Positions 1 through 8,298 are shown, numbered from the stretch's first letter. The stretch is 64,000 nucleotides of DNA from Amycolatopsis pittospori (GCF_013870525.1 NZ_JACBXD010000030.1:21240-85239), one strand, 5' to 3'. The notes: generated by a model from the sequence alone, not told the origin. A program made the numbers and translations.

Positions 1-267
1 GCCGACGACGTCGTCCCGACCCCTGTGGATGGTCCGGTTCGTGAGCGGCGACGTGCCGATCGCCGCGAGGAAATTCTTCTCGCGCTAGGTGAAAACGAGG
101 CGACCCGTGCCGATTTGGTGACGGCGACAGGACTTCCGGATCGAACGGTGTCACGTTGGCTGAGCGCCCTGCTCCGGCAGGGACTGATCGAAGCGACGGA
201 GCGAAATCTGCGTAGCCCCAACGTGCGTTATCGCCGCACCCCGCAGCGCACTCTCGACGAGGGCTGA
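1..267 (+). CDS. Winged-helix regulator, 3' end only
   Basis: The reading frame is open to the left edge, so this is the C-terminal part of a longer gene; a GTG at 25 could be a start but the frame continues upstream of it. The visible 88 codons have the helix-turn-helix pattern of a small winged-helix domain: an alanine/leucine-rich first helix, then LVTATGLPDRTVSRWLSAL as turn plus recognition helix, then a wing-like LIEATERN segment. It resembles a MarR/ArsR-like fold. No ligand domain is visible, so its target is unknown. Confidence 0.6.
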   Translation, partial: ADDVVPTPVDGPVRERRRADRREEILLALGENEATRADLVTATGLPDRTVSRWLSALLRQGLIEATERNLRSPNVRYRRTPQRTLDEG

Positions 268-277
268 GCCCCCGAAG

Positions 278-925
278 CTAGGCGCCGCTCGGCTTGGGAA
301 TGTCGAAATAGCCGCTGAACCGGACGGCCGGCGCGTACTCGCCCTTGACCTTCACCTTGCCGGTCACGAACATCGCCGCCACGGCCGCGTTGCCGGTGGC
401 CATCCGGATGAAGTCGTCGACGGACAATGTGATGGTGGTGTCCGGAGTGCGCGCGAGATCGGTGCTGGAAACGCACACGCCGTCCTCGATGACCGTTTGA
501 AAACGATCGAATCCGTCTTCTCCGCCACCTTCGGTGAATCGCCACGCGACGACGAAATCGACATGGCGTGCGCGTTCCGGGACGAAATGGTCCGACATTC
601 GACGGAAAATCTCGTCGAGGAACGCCGAACGCAGTTCCGGATGGTCGGCGATGCCCTTGAGCTGCTCCCGCGACGCCCGCTGGACGACGTCGACGAGAAC
701 CTCCGTCTCCAGTGAGCTCAGCTCGATGCCCGCGCCGGTTTCCCCCAGCATGTGCAGGGTTTCCAGCACCTGGACGAACTGTTCGGGGGTCAGCTTGGAG
801 AGCTCGAGCTTCTCCGCGAAGGCGTTGACGACGTGCTCACCGCGAGTGCGCGCGTGGTGCAGCCGCAACGGACGGGAAAGGCGGACCTTCTCCCGCCAGC
901 GCTTGTTCCTCGAATTTCGGGACAC
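278..925 (-). CDS. SCP2 sterol-binding-domain protein (copy 2)
   Basis: 215 codons from a GTG start. The C-terminal ~110 residues read as an SCP2 (sterol carrier) fold: a VAWRFTEGGGEDGFDRFQTVI strand region, then TTITLSVDDFIRMATG, then MFVTGKVKVKGEYAPAVRFSGYFD, the usual 'TGK-KVKGD' ending. It probably binds a lipid or acyl-CoA without catalysing a reaction. It lies 29 nt downstream of a paralogous SCP2 gene on the same strand and is presumably co-transcribed with it from the TetR-controlled promoter at about 1600-1700. No clear ribosome site precedes the GTG, and the first ~30 residues look atypical, so the true start may be internal. There is no signal peptide. Confidence 0.7.
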   Translation of the reverse strand: MSRNSRNKRWREKVRLSRPLRLHHARTRGEHVVNAFAEKLELSKLTPEQFVQVLETLHMLGETGAGIELSSLETEVLVDVVQRASREQLKGIADHPELRSAFLDEIFRRMSDHFVPERARHVDFVVAWRFTEGGGEDGFDRFQTVIEDGVCVSSTDLARTPDTTITLSVDDFIRMATGNAAVAAMFVTGKVKVKGEYAPAVRFSGYFDIPKPSGA

Positions 926-954
926 GGCACGGAAGTGTATCTGCTCGGCCGGGC

Positions 955-1590
955 TCAGGACGGTTTCGGAAGGTCGAAGAAACCGATCAGGCCCGCCGCG
1001 AAGGCCAGATCACCTTTTACTTTGATCTTTCCGGTGACGAATAGCACAGCGGGGGTGGCCTGATGGGTGATGAGCCGGAAGAAGTCGACGGGCGCGATCG
1101 TGATCGTCACCCTCGGCTTCTCCTTCATATCGCGACTGACCGTGCACTCGCCGTGCGAGATCACCGTCTCGTAGCGGTCGTAGCCGCCGTCGCCGGTGCC
1201 GCCGGACAGCCGCCAGTGGACCACCGCGTGCAGTGTCTTCGCCCGGTCCTGCCGGATGTGGGCGCCCATGCGGTCGAAGATCTCGCGGAGCACGCGCTCC
1301 CGGAGCGGCCGTTCGGCGACGACACTCTCCAGTTGCGTGCGGGAGGCACGGGCGACGAGGTTCGCGAACCGGGCCGGGTCGACCTTGCGGAGGTCGAACG
1401 CGGGCGCGGACTCCGCGAGCCGTCCCAGCGCGGCCAGCAGCCGCCGGACGTCGTCCTTGCCGAGGTCCTTCGGGTCGACGGCACCCGCGACGTCGTTGAC
1501 GTCGAGCGCGTGCGCGTCGGCCGAATCCGGCTCGATCCGTTCCAGCGCGTCGACCAACGCGCGGCCGGTCAGCCCCACGATCTCGGTCAT
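955..1590 (-). CDS. SCP2 sterol-binding-domain protein (copy 1)
   Basis: 211 residues from an ATG. It has the same plan as its downstream neighbour: a helical N-terminal half, then an SCP2 domain with VVHWRLSGGTGDGGYDRYETVI, VTITIAPVDFFRLIT and LFVTGKIKVKGDLAFAAGLIGFFDLP. The two proteins also share helix motifs (REQL/RTQLE, LREIFDRM/LDEIFRRM), so they are a tandem duplication. The role is inferred to be lipid or acyl-CoA binding. It is divergent from the TetR gene at 1717, with a TetR-type operator in the shared upstream region, suggesting joint control with the fatty-acid genes at 2365-5932. Confidence 0.72.
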   Translation of the reverse strand: MTEIVGLTGRALVDALERIEPDSADAHALDVNDVAGAVDPKDLGKDDVRRLLAALGRLAESAPAFDLRKVDPARFANLVARASRTQLESVVAERPLRERVLREIFDRMGAHIRQDRAKTLHAVVHWRLSGGTGDGGYDRYETVISHGECTVSRDMKEKPRVTITIAPVDFFRLITHQATPAVLFVTGKIKVKGDLAFAAGLIGFFDLPKPS

Positions 1591-1619
1591 CTGCCCTCCA
1601 CCTTCGCCTACCCAGGCGT

Positions 1620-1641
1620 AAGGCTACCCGTGAGTAGGTAG
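1620..1641. promoter_or_regulatory. TetR-type operator, copy A
   Basis: The core CTACCCGTGAGTAGGT lies between the divergent SCP2 and TetR genes. It matches the core of the more perfect palindrome at 4588-4609 at 15 of 16 positions. A shared operator in front of two divergent lipid-gene pairs, with a TetR gene between them, points to autoregulation plus regulon control. Binding is inferred. Confidence 0.7.
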
Positions 1642-1716
1642 GCGGGCAAGCGTGCCGAAATCACCCTCGCCGGGGGTAGCCCGGTAGCGTCTCACCGGAG
1701 AAAAGGGAGGTCTTGA

Positions 1717-2382
1717 GTGTCCGAGGAAGTACCGCGTCCCGCCGAACGCGCCAAACGGCTGCCGAGAGCGGTGCGGGAACGCCAGATCCTGGACGCAGCG
1801 GTCTCGGTGTTCTCGCGCTACGGCTATCACTCCGCGTCGATGGACGAGATCTCCGAGGTCGCCGGCGTTTCCAAGCCGATGATCTACACCTACCTCGGGT
1901 CCAAGGAAGACCTCTTCGGCGCGTGCATCCGCCGCGAAGCCACCCGCCTGCTGGAGGCGGTGCAGGACGGGATCAAACCCGATCTGCCGCCCGACATGCA
2001 GCTTTGGCACGGGCTTCGCGCGTTCTACCGCTTCGTCGCCGACTACCGCGAGTCCTGGACGGTGCTGCACCGCCAGGCGATGACCGTCGGCGGCACCTTC
2101 GCCGCGGAGATCACCGACATGCGCACCCGCGCGATCGAACTGGTCGCCGCGCTGGTCGTCTCCGCCGGTACCCGCAAGGGCCTCGGCGATCAGGCCGAGT
2201 TCTCCGGCGCCGGCCTGTCCGCCGCGCTGGTCGGGGCGGCCGAGTCCCTGGCCGACTGGGCGCTCGACCACCCCGATGTCTCCGACGGCGTGCTCGCCTC
2301 GTGGCTGATGAACCTCGTCTGGCTCGGGTTCAACGACCTCGTCGAAGGCGATGTCTGGAAGCCGTCAGAGAGCGACGACTGA
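1717..2382 (+). CDS. TetR-family regulator of the adjacent lipid genes
   Basis: 221 residues; GTG start with GGAGG at 1706-1710. The N-terminus is a classic TetR DNA-binding domain: REQ-type first helix (RERQILDAAVSVFSRYGYH), SMDEISEVAGVSKPMIYTYLGSK as the helix-turn-helix, then LFGACIRREA. The remaining ~150 residues form a helical ligand domain. Its 3' end overlaps the convergent hydratase gene by 18 bp. By position next to htdX-fabG4-fadA2 it corresponds to the TetR gene near this cluster in mycobacteria (Rv0238 region). The two palindromes at 1620 and 4588 are the likely binding sites. The effector is probably a lipid or acyl-CoA, by inference. Confidence 0.88.
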   Translation: MSEEVPRPAERAKRLPRAVRERQILDAAVSVFSRYGYHSASMDEISEVAGVSKPMIYTYLGSKEDLFGACIRREATRLLEAVQDGIKPDLPPDMQLWHGLRAFYRFVADYRESWTVLHRQAMTVGGTFAAEITDMRTRAIELVAALVVSAGTRKGLGDQAEFSGAGLSAALVGAAESLADWALDHPDVSDGVLASWLMNLVWLGFNDLVEGDVWKPSESDD

Positions 2383-3219
2383 GCCCTCCAGGTGCGGCTT
2401 CGGCTTGCGCGCGTTCCAGAGTTCGAAGGCCCAGCCCCGGCCTTCGCTCCAAGTGGTGAACGCCGCCGTCGCCGGAAGCAGCACCGGCTGCTTGAACCTG
2501 ACGTCCACGGTGAACGCGTCCGGCAGCCTGCCCTCGAACGCCGAGAGCGCGTGCGCCTTGGTCCACATGCCGTGCGCGATGGCGGCCGGGAACCCGAACG
2601 CCTTCGCGGTGATCGGGTGCAGGTGGATCGGGTTGCGGTCGCCGGAGACCTCGGCGTAGCGGCGGCCGATGTCGCCGGGCACCTGCCAGATCGCGTTGGG
2701 CGTCGGCTGGGAGAGCTGACCGCGTGAGGTCTTCTCGCCGCTGCCGCCACCGCGGCGCAGGTACGTGCTGACGTCCGTCCAAACAGGACTGTCACCGGTG
2801 AGCAGTTCGCTGACCACGTCGAACTGCTTGCCCTTTTCGTGCGGACGCAGGTCTTCGGCGCGCACGCGCAGGGTGAAGGATTCGTCGAGCCTCAGCGGAC
2901 GGTGCTGGGTGATCCGGTTCGCGACGTGCACCATGCCCAGCAGCGGGAACGGGAAGTCGGGTTCGGTCATCAGCGCCATCTGCAGCGGGAACGCCAGGAT
3001 GTGCGGGTACGTCGCGGGCAGGACGTCGCTCAGCCGGAAGCCGCACACCTGGTTGTACGCGGCGAGGTGCGCCGGATCGACGACCACGCCCTCGCGGACG
3101 AACTCGGTGCCCGGCAGGAGGTCCCCGCCGCCGTTCTTACGCAGGGAACCGAGTAAAGCCTTGGGGTACAACGAAGACAGGCTCGGCGTCTCGCGAAGTT
3201 CCTTGACCGCCATGATCAC
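2365..3219 (-). CDS. htdX: MaoC-like (R)-specific enoyl-CoA/acyl-thioester hydratase
   Basis: 284 residues. The C-terminal half carries the hydratase-2 signature YAEVSGDRNPIHLHPITAKAF, with the Asp194/His199 catalytic dyad of hot-dog hydratases; the N-terminal half is a second, degenerate hot-dog domain. The reaction is hydration of trans-2-enoyl thioesters to (R)-3-hydroxyacyl thioesters, or the reverse. It overlaps the upstream fabG4-like gene by 4 bp (start 3219, stop 3216), so the two are translationally coupled. An alternative ATG lies at 3213. The pairing matches mycobacterial HtdX-FabG4, which supports the symbol, although orthology was not tested. Confidence 0.85.
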   Translation of the reverse strand: MIMAVKELRETPSLSSLYPKALLGSLRKNGGGDLLPGTEFVREGVVVDPAHLAAYNQVCGFRLSDVLPATYPHILAFPLQMALMTEPDFPFPLLGMVHVANRITQHRPLRLDESFTLRVRAEDLRPHEKGKQFDVVSELLTGDSPVWTDVSTYLRRGGGSGEKTSRGQLSQPTPNAIWQVPGDIGRRYAEVSGDRNPIHLHPITAKAFGFPAAIAHGMWTKAHALSAFEGRLPDAFTVDVRFKQPVLLPATAAFTTWSEGRGWAFELWNARKPKPHLEGSVVAL

Positions 3220-4550
3220 GCCCCCAGCAGTGCCTGGCCGCAGACGCGGACCACGTTGCCGTTGACGGCGGCCGAAGCCGGGTTCGCGTACCAGGCGATC
3301 GTCTCGGCGACGTCGACCGGCAGCCCGCCCTGGCCGAGGCTGGACAGCCGCCGCCCGGCCTCACGGATGAACAGCGGCACCGCGGCGGTCATCTTGGTCT
3401 CGATGAAGCCGGGCGCGACGGCGTTGATGGTGCCGCCGTATTCGGCGAGCTGCGAAGCGCCGACGTTCACCATGCCGATGACGCCCGCCTTGCTGGTGGC
3501 GTAGTTGGTCTGGCCGACGTTGCCCGCGATGCCGGCGATCGAGGAGACGCCGACGATCCGGCCGTTCTCCTTGAGCACCTTGGCCGACAGCAGTTTCTCG
3601 TTCACCGCGAGCTGCGACGCGAGATTGACCGCGATGACCGAGTCCCAGCCGCCTTCGGTCATGTTGCCCAGGGTCTTGTCGCGCGTGATGCCCGCGTTGT
3701 GCACGACGATGTCGACGCCGCCGTGGCGCGTGGTCAGGTACTCGGCGAGCTTCTCCGGCGCGTCGGCGGCGGTGATGTCCAGCTGCAGCGCCGATCCGCC
3801 GACCTTGTTGGCCACCTTGGACAGGTCCGCGCCCTGTGCGGGGATGTCGAGCGCGACGACGTGCGCGCCGTCGCGGCCGAGTACCTCGGCGATGGCGGCG
3901 CCGATTCCCCGGGACGCGCCGGTGACCAGGGCGACCTTGCCGTCGAGCGGTTTCGCCCAGTCGGCCGGGGCCGAAGCGGTCTTGGTCTCGGTGCCGACGC
4001 GGATGACCTGGGCGTCGACGAAGGCCGACTTCGACGACAGCAGGAACCGGAGCGTGGACTCGGTGGCCTCTTCGGCGCCTTCGGCGACGTACACGAGCTG
4101 AGCCGTCGCTCCGCGCTTCAGTTCCTTACCGACGGAACGGACGAAGCCTTCGAGCGCGCGCTGAGCGATCCGCTCGTGCCCTTCGGCCAGTTCAGGGGGC
4201 GTCCCCAGGATGACGACGCGCCCCGACGAACCGACGCTGCGGATCACGGGGTGGAAGAAGGAGTAGACCTCGCGAAGCTGCTTCGGGTCCTTCACGCCTG
4301 TCGCGTCGAAGACGAGTGCGGCGTGCTTGTCGGCCGCCGCGGAGATGACCTCGATACCCGCGCGGTGCAGCTGCGCCTCGATCACCTTTTCGAGTCGGCC
4401 GCCCGGCGCGGCGCCGAGAAGTGCGGGACCCTCGAGAGCGGGCTGACCGGGCTTGTACCGGCGGAGCGTCGCGGGATTCGGCAGGCCGAGCTTCGGCACC
4501 ACGAACTTCCCCACCGGGGATTTCGTGAACTGCTGGTACCTGTCAGCCAT
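3216..4550 (-). CDS. fabG4: High-molecular-weight 3-oxoacyl-thioester reductase (FabG4 type)
   Basis: 444 residues, nearly twice a normal FabG. Residues 1-200 form an N-terminal flavodoxin-like domain; residues 204-444 form a short-chain dehydrogenase with the nucleotide motif TGASRGIG (210-217), NAG at 285-287 and the catalytic Ser337, Tyr350, Lys354. It reduces 3-ketoacyl thioesters with NAD(P)H. It is first in a two-gene minus-strand operon with the hydratase and is divergent from the thiolase at 4643. The intervening palindrome at 4588-4609 probably gives both units TetR control. Length and domain order match the mycobacterial FabG4 class. Confidence 0.9.
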   Translation of the reverse strand: MADRYQQFTKSPVGKFVVPKLGLPNPATLRRYKPGQPALEGPALLGAAPGGRLEKVIEAQLHRAGIEVISAAADKHAALVFDATGVKDPKQLREVYSFFHPVIRSVGSSGRVVILGTPPELAEGHERIAQRALEGFVRSVGKELKRGATAQLVYVAEGAEEATESTLRFLLSSKSAFVDAQVIRVGTETKTASAPADWAKPLDGKVALVTGASRGIGAAIAEVLGRDGAHVVALDIPAQGADLSKVANKVGGSALQLDITAADAPEKLAEYLTTRHGGVDIVVHNAGITRDKTLGNMTEGGWDSVIAVNLASQLAVNEKLLSAKVLKENGRIVGVSSIAGIAGNVGQTNYATSKAGVIGMVNVGASQLAEYGGTINAVAPGFIETKMTAAVPLFIREAGRRLSSLGQGGLPVDVAETIAWYANPASAAVNGNVVRVCGQALLGA

Positions 4551-4587
4551 TACGTGCCTCCCGTGCAGTTTGCGTCACGTCGCATTC

Positions 4588-4609
4588 TAACCTACCCGCG
4601 AGTAGGTTA
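4588..4609. promoter_or_regulatory. TetR-type operator, copy B (near-perfect 22-bp palindrome)
   Basis: The half-sites TAACCTAC and GTAGGTTA flank the centre CCGCGA, giving 20 of 22 symmetric positions. It lies 38 nt upstream of the fabG4-like start and 33 nt upstream of the thiolase ATG, so one bound regulator could cover both divergent promoters. The core recurs at 1620-1641. Confidence 0.8.
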
Positions 4610-4642
4610 CAGTGTGAGAGAGCCTACGGAGGAGTGGAAAAA

Positions 4643-5932
4643 ATGGCCACGAAAAGGACGGCACCCGTGCGCAAGGTCGCGATCATCGGCGGCAACCGGA
4701 TCCCCTTCGCCCGCTCGAACGGTCCGTACGCGAAGGCGTCGAACCAGGACATGTTCACGGCCGCCCTCGACGGCCTGGTCAGCCGCTTCTCCCTGCAGGA
4801 CGAGGTGATCGGCGAGGTCGCCGCCGGCGCCGTGCTCAAGCACGCCCGCGACTTCAACCTCGCCCGCGAAAGCGTCCTCGGCAGCAGGCTGAACCCCGCC
4901 ACTCCCGCCTCCGACGTGCAGATGGCGTGCGGCACCGGTCTGCAGGCGATCGTCAACGTCGCCAACAAGATCGCCCTCGGCCAGATCGACTCGGCCATCG
5001 CGGGCGGCGTCGACACCACGTCCGACGCCCCGCTGGCGGTCAACGACGACCTTCGTCAGATCCTCGTGCAGCTCAACGCCGCGAAGACGCTGGGTGACCG
5101 GCTCAAGCTCGCCGCGAAGCTGCGCCCCGGCCACATCGTCCCCGAGATCCCGCGCAACGCCGAGCCGCGCACCGGGCTCTCCATGGGCGAGCACGCCGCG
5201 CTGACCGCGAAGGTCTGGGAGATCACCCGCGAGGCGCAGGACGAACTCGCCGCCACCAGTCACCAGCGCCTCGGCGCCGCGTACGACAGCGGGTTCTTCG
5301 ACGACCTCGTGACGCCGTTCCTCAAGCTGGCCCGCGACCAGAACCTGCGTCCGGACTCCACCGTCGAGAAGCTCGCGAAGCTGAAGCCCGCGTTCGGCGG
5401 CCCCGACGGCACGATGACCGCGGCCAATTCGACGCCGCTGTCCGACGGCGCGTCGACGGTCCTCCTCGCGACCGAGCAGTGGGCGAAGGCCCGGAAGCTG
5501 CCGGTGCTCGCGTACCTGACGTTCTCGCAGACCGCGGCCGTCGACTACGTCCACGGTGACGAGGGTCTGCTGATGGCGCCCGCGTACGCCGTCCCGAAGA
5601 TGCTCGACCGTGCCGGGCTCACCTTGCAGGACTTCGACTTCTACGAGATCCACGAGGCCTTCGCGTCGCAGGTGCTCGCCACCCTCAAGGCGTGGGAGGA
5701 CCCGGCGTTCGCCAAGGAGAAGCTGGACCTCGACGCGCCGCTCGGCTCCATCGATCGAGCGAAGCTGAACGTCAACGGTTCCTCGCTCGCGGCCGGGCAC
5801 CCGTTCGCGGCGACCGGCGGCCGTATCGTCGCCACCCTCGCGAAACTGTTGAACGAGAAGGGATCCGGCCGCGGGCTCATCTCGATCTGCGCGGCGGGCG
5901 GCCAGGGCGTCACCGCGATCCTCGAAAAATAA
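4643..5932 (+). CDS. fadA2: Acetyl-CoA acetyltransferase / 3-ketoacyl-CoA thiolase
   Basis: The protein is 429 residues from the ATG at 4643, which has GGAGG at 4628-4632 about ten bases upstream; the in-frame GTG at 4634 overlaps the Shine-Dalgarno sequence and is less likely. Thiolase motifs: nucleophilic Cys in QMACGTGLQA (Cys96 from this start), YEIHEAFA, GHPFAATGGRI with the catalytic His, and CAAGGQG with the second Cys near the C-terminus. The enzyme cleaves 3-ketoacyl-CoA or condenses acetyl-CoA. With the divergent ketoreductase and hydratase it supplies three of the four steps of a fatty-acid cycle. Its length suits the FadA2/FadI class. Confidence 0.9.
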   Translation: MATKRTAPVRKVAIIGGNRIPFARSNGPYAKASNQDMFTAALDGLVSRFSLQDEVIGEVAAGAVLKHARDFNLARESVLGSRLNPATPASDVQMACGTGLQAIVNVANKIALGQIDSAIAGGVDTTSDAPLAVNDDLRQILVQLNAAKTLGDRLKLAAKLRPGHIVPEIPRNAEPRTGLSMGEHAALTAKVWEITREAQDELAATSHQRLGAAYDSGFFDDLVTPFLKLARDQNLRPDSTVEKLAKLKPAFGGPDGTMTAANSTPLSDGASTVLLATEQWAKARKLPVLAYLTFSQTAAVDYVHGDEGLLMAPAYAVPKMLDRAGLTLQDFDFYEIHEAFASQVLATLKAWEDPAFAKEKLDLDAPLGSIDRAKLNVNGSSLAAGHPFAATGGRIVATLAKLLNEKGSGRGLISICAAGGQGVTAILEK

Positions 5933-6002
5933 TCGGTCCGCCCTGAGCGAATCAGGGGGAAACCCGGGTGCCTTTGTCGGTACCCGGGTCTAGTTTGTCC
6001 GC

Positions 6003-6956
6003 ATGTTCGCAGTGCAGGCGAAAGCGCTGGTCAAGACCTACGGGTCCACCAAGGCGCTCGACGGGGTGGATCTGGCGATCCCGACGGGCAAGGTGCTGGG
6101 CCTGCTGGGCCCGAACGGCGCCGGGAAGACGACGACGGTCCGCATCCTGACCACGCTGCTTCGCCCGGATTCGGGTGCGGCGGAGGTGGCCGGGCACGAC
6201 GTACTGACCCAGCCCGACGCCGTCCGGCGGTCGATCGGGTTGTCCGGGCAGTACGCCGCGGTGGACGAGAACCTCACCGGGTTCGAGAACCTGTACATGG
6301 TCGGCAGGCTGTACGGGAGCAAGAAGGTCGCGGCGAAGGCCAGGGCGCGTGAGCTGCTTTCGCGGTTCCGCCTGGAGGACGCGGCCGACAGGCCCGCCAA
6401 GACGTACTCGGGCGGTATGCGGCGGCGGCTCGACCTCGCGGGTGCGCTGGTCGCCGAGCCGACCGTGGTGGTCCTCGACGAACCGACCACCGGACTCGAC
6501 CCGCGCGGCCGGATCGAGACCTGGGAGGTCATCAAGGAACTGGTCGCCGACGGCACCACCGTCCTGCTGACCACTCAGTACCTGGAGGAGGCCGACCAGC
6601 TCGCCGACTCGATCGTGGTGATCGACAAGGGGAAGGTCATCGCGCGCGGCACGGCCGACGAACTCAAGCAGGAGATCGGCGGCGAGCGGCTGGAACTGGT
6701 CGTCGCCGACGCGGGCGACCTCGCCGCGACCACGCAGGTGCTCGCCGAGGTCGGCACGGGCACGCCGTCGGTCGACGAGCACACCCGCAAGGTCGACGTC
6801 CTGGTCGAGGGCGGGCCGAAGGCGTTGATCGAAGCGCTGCGGCGGCTGGACGCTCAGGGCGTCGCCGTCCTGGACGTCGCCCTGCACCGGCCGACGCTCG
6901 ACGACGTCTTCCTGTCGCTGACCGGGCACGCCACGGACGAGGGGGACGAGAAGTGA
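6003..6956 (+). CDS. ABC exporter ATPase, DrrA type
   Basis: 317 residues. Walker A GPNGAGKTT (36-44), signature YSGGMRRRL (135-143) and Walker B VVVLDEP (155-161) are all intact. The C-terminal ~90 residues are the DrrA-type extension (LDVALHRPTLDDVFLSLTG near the end). It powers the permease encoded by the next gene, whose GTG start overlaps its stop by 4 bp. The daunorubicin-resistance-like subfamily exports lipophilic drugs or lipids; the substrate here is unknown. No strong ribosome site precedes the ATG. Confidence 0.9.
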   Translation: MFAVQAKALVKTYGSTKALDGVDLAIPTGKVLGLLGPNGAGKTTTVRILTTLLRPDSGAAEVAGHDVLTQPDAVRRSIGLSGQYAAVDENLTGFENLYMVGRLYGSKKVAAKARARELLSRFRLEDAADRPAKTYSGGMRRRLDLAGALVAEPTVVVLDEPTTGLDPRGRIETWEVIKELVADGTTVLLTTQYLEEADQLADSIVVIDKGKVIARGTADELKQEIGGERLELVVADAGDLAATTQVLAEVGTGTPSVDEHTRKVDVLVEGGPKALIEALRRLDAQGVAVLDVALHRPTLDDVFLSLTGHATDEGDEK

Positions 6957-7756
6957 GCACGGTCGCGAAGGCCTTTTCCGACGGTGGCGTGATCACCTGG
7001 CGGAACCTGAAGAACGTCCAGCGCAACCCGGACTGGCTGATGGCGGCGACGCTGCAGCCGATCATGTTCGTCCTGCTGTTCGCCTACGTCTTCGGCGACG
7101 CGATCGGCGGCGAGGCGGGTGGGCTCGCCTACCGCGAGTTCCTGATCGCGGGCATCTTCGCGCAGACGGTCGCGTTCAACTCGGCGTTCACCGTGATCGG
7201 GTTCGCGAACGACCTGCAGAAGGGCATCATCGACCGGTTCCGTTCGCTGCCGATCTCCCGCCTCGCGGTGATCTTCGGCCGGACGACGTCGGACCTGGTC
7301 ATCAGCGTGGTGGCGCTGATCGTCATGTCGCTGTGCGGACTGCTCGTCGGCTGGCGGATCCGCGGCAGTTTCTTCGACGCGGTGCTCGGCTACCTGGTGA
7401 TGCTGATGTTCGCCTGGGCGCTGTCCTGGGTCGGCGCGTGGATCGGGCTCGTCGCGCGCAGCGTCGAGGTCGCGCAGAGCGCCGGGCTGATGTGGATGTT
7501 CCCGCTGAGTTTCATCTCGACGGCGTTCGTCCCGGCGGACAAGCTGCCCGGCGTGCTGAAGGCGATCGCCGACTGGAACCCGTTCACCGCGGTGATCAAC
7601 TCGGCGCGCGACCTGTTCGGGAACCGTTTCGGAGCCCCGCCGACAGGCTGGCCCGCCGAGCACTCGTCGATGTACGCGATCCTGTGCTGCATCGCCATCA
7701 TCGCGATCTTCGCGCCGCTGGCGACGGCCCAGTACAAGAAGGTCGCGAGCCGCTAG
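6953..7756 (+). CDS. ABC-2 type permease, DrrB type
   Basis: 267 residues with about six hydrophobic helices, e.g. PIMFVLLFAYVFGD, the YLVMLMFAWALSWVGAWIGL region, LMWMFPLSFISTAFVP and the C-terminal YAILCCIAIIAIFAPL. The pattern of one loop with NPFTAVINSARDLF is typical of DrrB/ABC2 membrane proteins. It is coupled by a 4-bp overlap to the ATPase upstream, and the two form a complete exporter. Confidence 0.88.
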   Translation: MSTVAKAFSDGGVITWRNLKNVQRNPDWLMAATLQPIMFVLLFAYVFGDAIGGEAGGLAYREFLIAGIFAQTVAFNSAFTVIGFANDLQKGIIDRFRSLPISRLAVIFGRTTSDLVISVVALIVMSLCGLLVGWRIRGSFFDAVLGYLVMLMFAWALSWVGAWIGLVARSVEVAQSAGLMWMFPLSFISTAFVPADKLPGVLKAIADWNPFTAVINSARDLFGNRFGAPPTGWPAEHSSMYAILCCIAIIAIFAPLATAQYKKVASR

Positions 7757-7775
7757 AAAAATCTTCTGTCGAAAA

Positions 7776-7802
7776 TGTCGAACCGTCGTCGGACCGGTCG
7801 AC
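7776..7802 (+). promoter_or_regulatory. Candidate ECF42-type promoter of the DGPF gene at 7856
   Basis: TGTCGA at 7776-7781, a 17-nt spacer, then CGAC at 7799-7802. A second TGTCGA lies at 7767-7772. The same TGTCGA-N17-CG(A/T)C layout precedes the DGPF-sigma operon at 13950. ECF42 sigma factors are reported to use a TGTCGA -35 and a CGA/TC -10. Confidence 0.55.
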
Positions 7803-7855
7803 GCGCTGGTGAGGGCGGGGTAGAACAAGCCTCGCCACGACACTGAGGAGCAACG

Positions 7856-8227
7856 ATGCGGTTTCTGATGATGCACCGGCTGGACGAGAGCGCCCCGGAA
7901 GCCTGGAACCCCAGCAAGGAGTTCATCGAGCAGATGGGCGCCTTCGTGGAGGACTCGTTCAAGAAGGGCATCCTGATCACCGCGGAGGGTGTGCACCCGT
8001 CCGAGCGCGGCGCGAAGGTCCGCAAGGTGCGAGGCGGCAAGATCACCGCGACCGACGGCCCGTTCACCGAGGCCAAGGAGGTCATCGGCGGATTCGCGCT
8101 GATCAACGCCAAGGATCTGGCCGAGGCCGTCGCGTTCGCCGAGACCTACGCGGCGCTGTTCGACGAGATCGAGGTCGAGGTCCGCACGGTCGTCGAGGCT
8201 GAGGACATCGCCGCTCTCACCGAGTGA
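7856..8227 (+). CDS. DGPF/YCII-domain protein
   Basis: 123 residues. The YCII-related fold is marked by MRFLMMHRLDE at the start and by TDGPFTEAKEVIGGFALINAKD, with the DGPF tetrapeptide at residues 67-70. Proteins of this class are small alpha/beta-barrel-like dimers of unclear biochemistry, regularly encoded beside ECF42 sigma factors. This copy stands alone, about 7 kb from the sigma factor at 14679, but shares its candidate promoter. The gene is followed by a 25-bp-arm hairpin. Confidence 0.85.
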   Translation: MRFLMMHRLDESAPEAWNPSKEFIEQMGAFVEDSFKKGILITAEGVHPSERGAKVRKVRGGKITATDGPFTEAKEVIGGFALINAKDLAEAVAFAETYAALFDEIEVEVRTVVEAEDIAALTE

Positions 8228-8243
8228 CCCAGTAGCCCGAGAG

Positions 8244-8298
8244 TGTTATGAAAGGTCCGTTCATAACAGGACTTGTTATGAACGGACCTTTCATAACA
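8244..8298. terminator. Long perfect hairpin between convergent genes
   Basis: Arms 8244-8268 and 8274-8298 are perfect 25-bp inverted repeats with a 5-nt loop. Each arm itself runs from TGTTATGAA to TTCATAACA. It is placed between the convergent DGPF and DoxX genes, so it probably terminates both. It lacks a clear T-tract. Confidence 0.7.

Noticed and set aside
4634..4642. GTG start nine bases upstream of the thiolase ATG
   Set aside because: It follows the GGAGG by one base, leaving no room for initiation; ATG 4643 has proper spacing.
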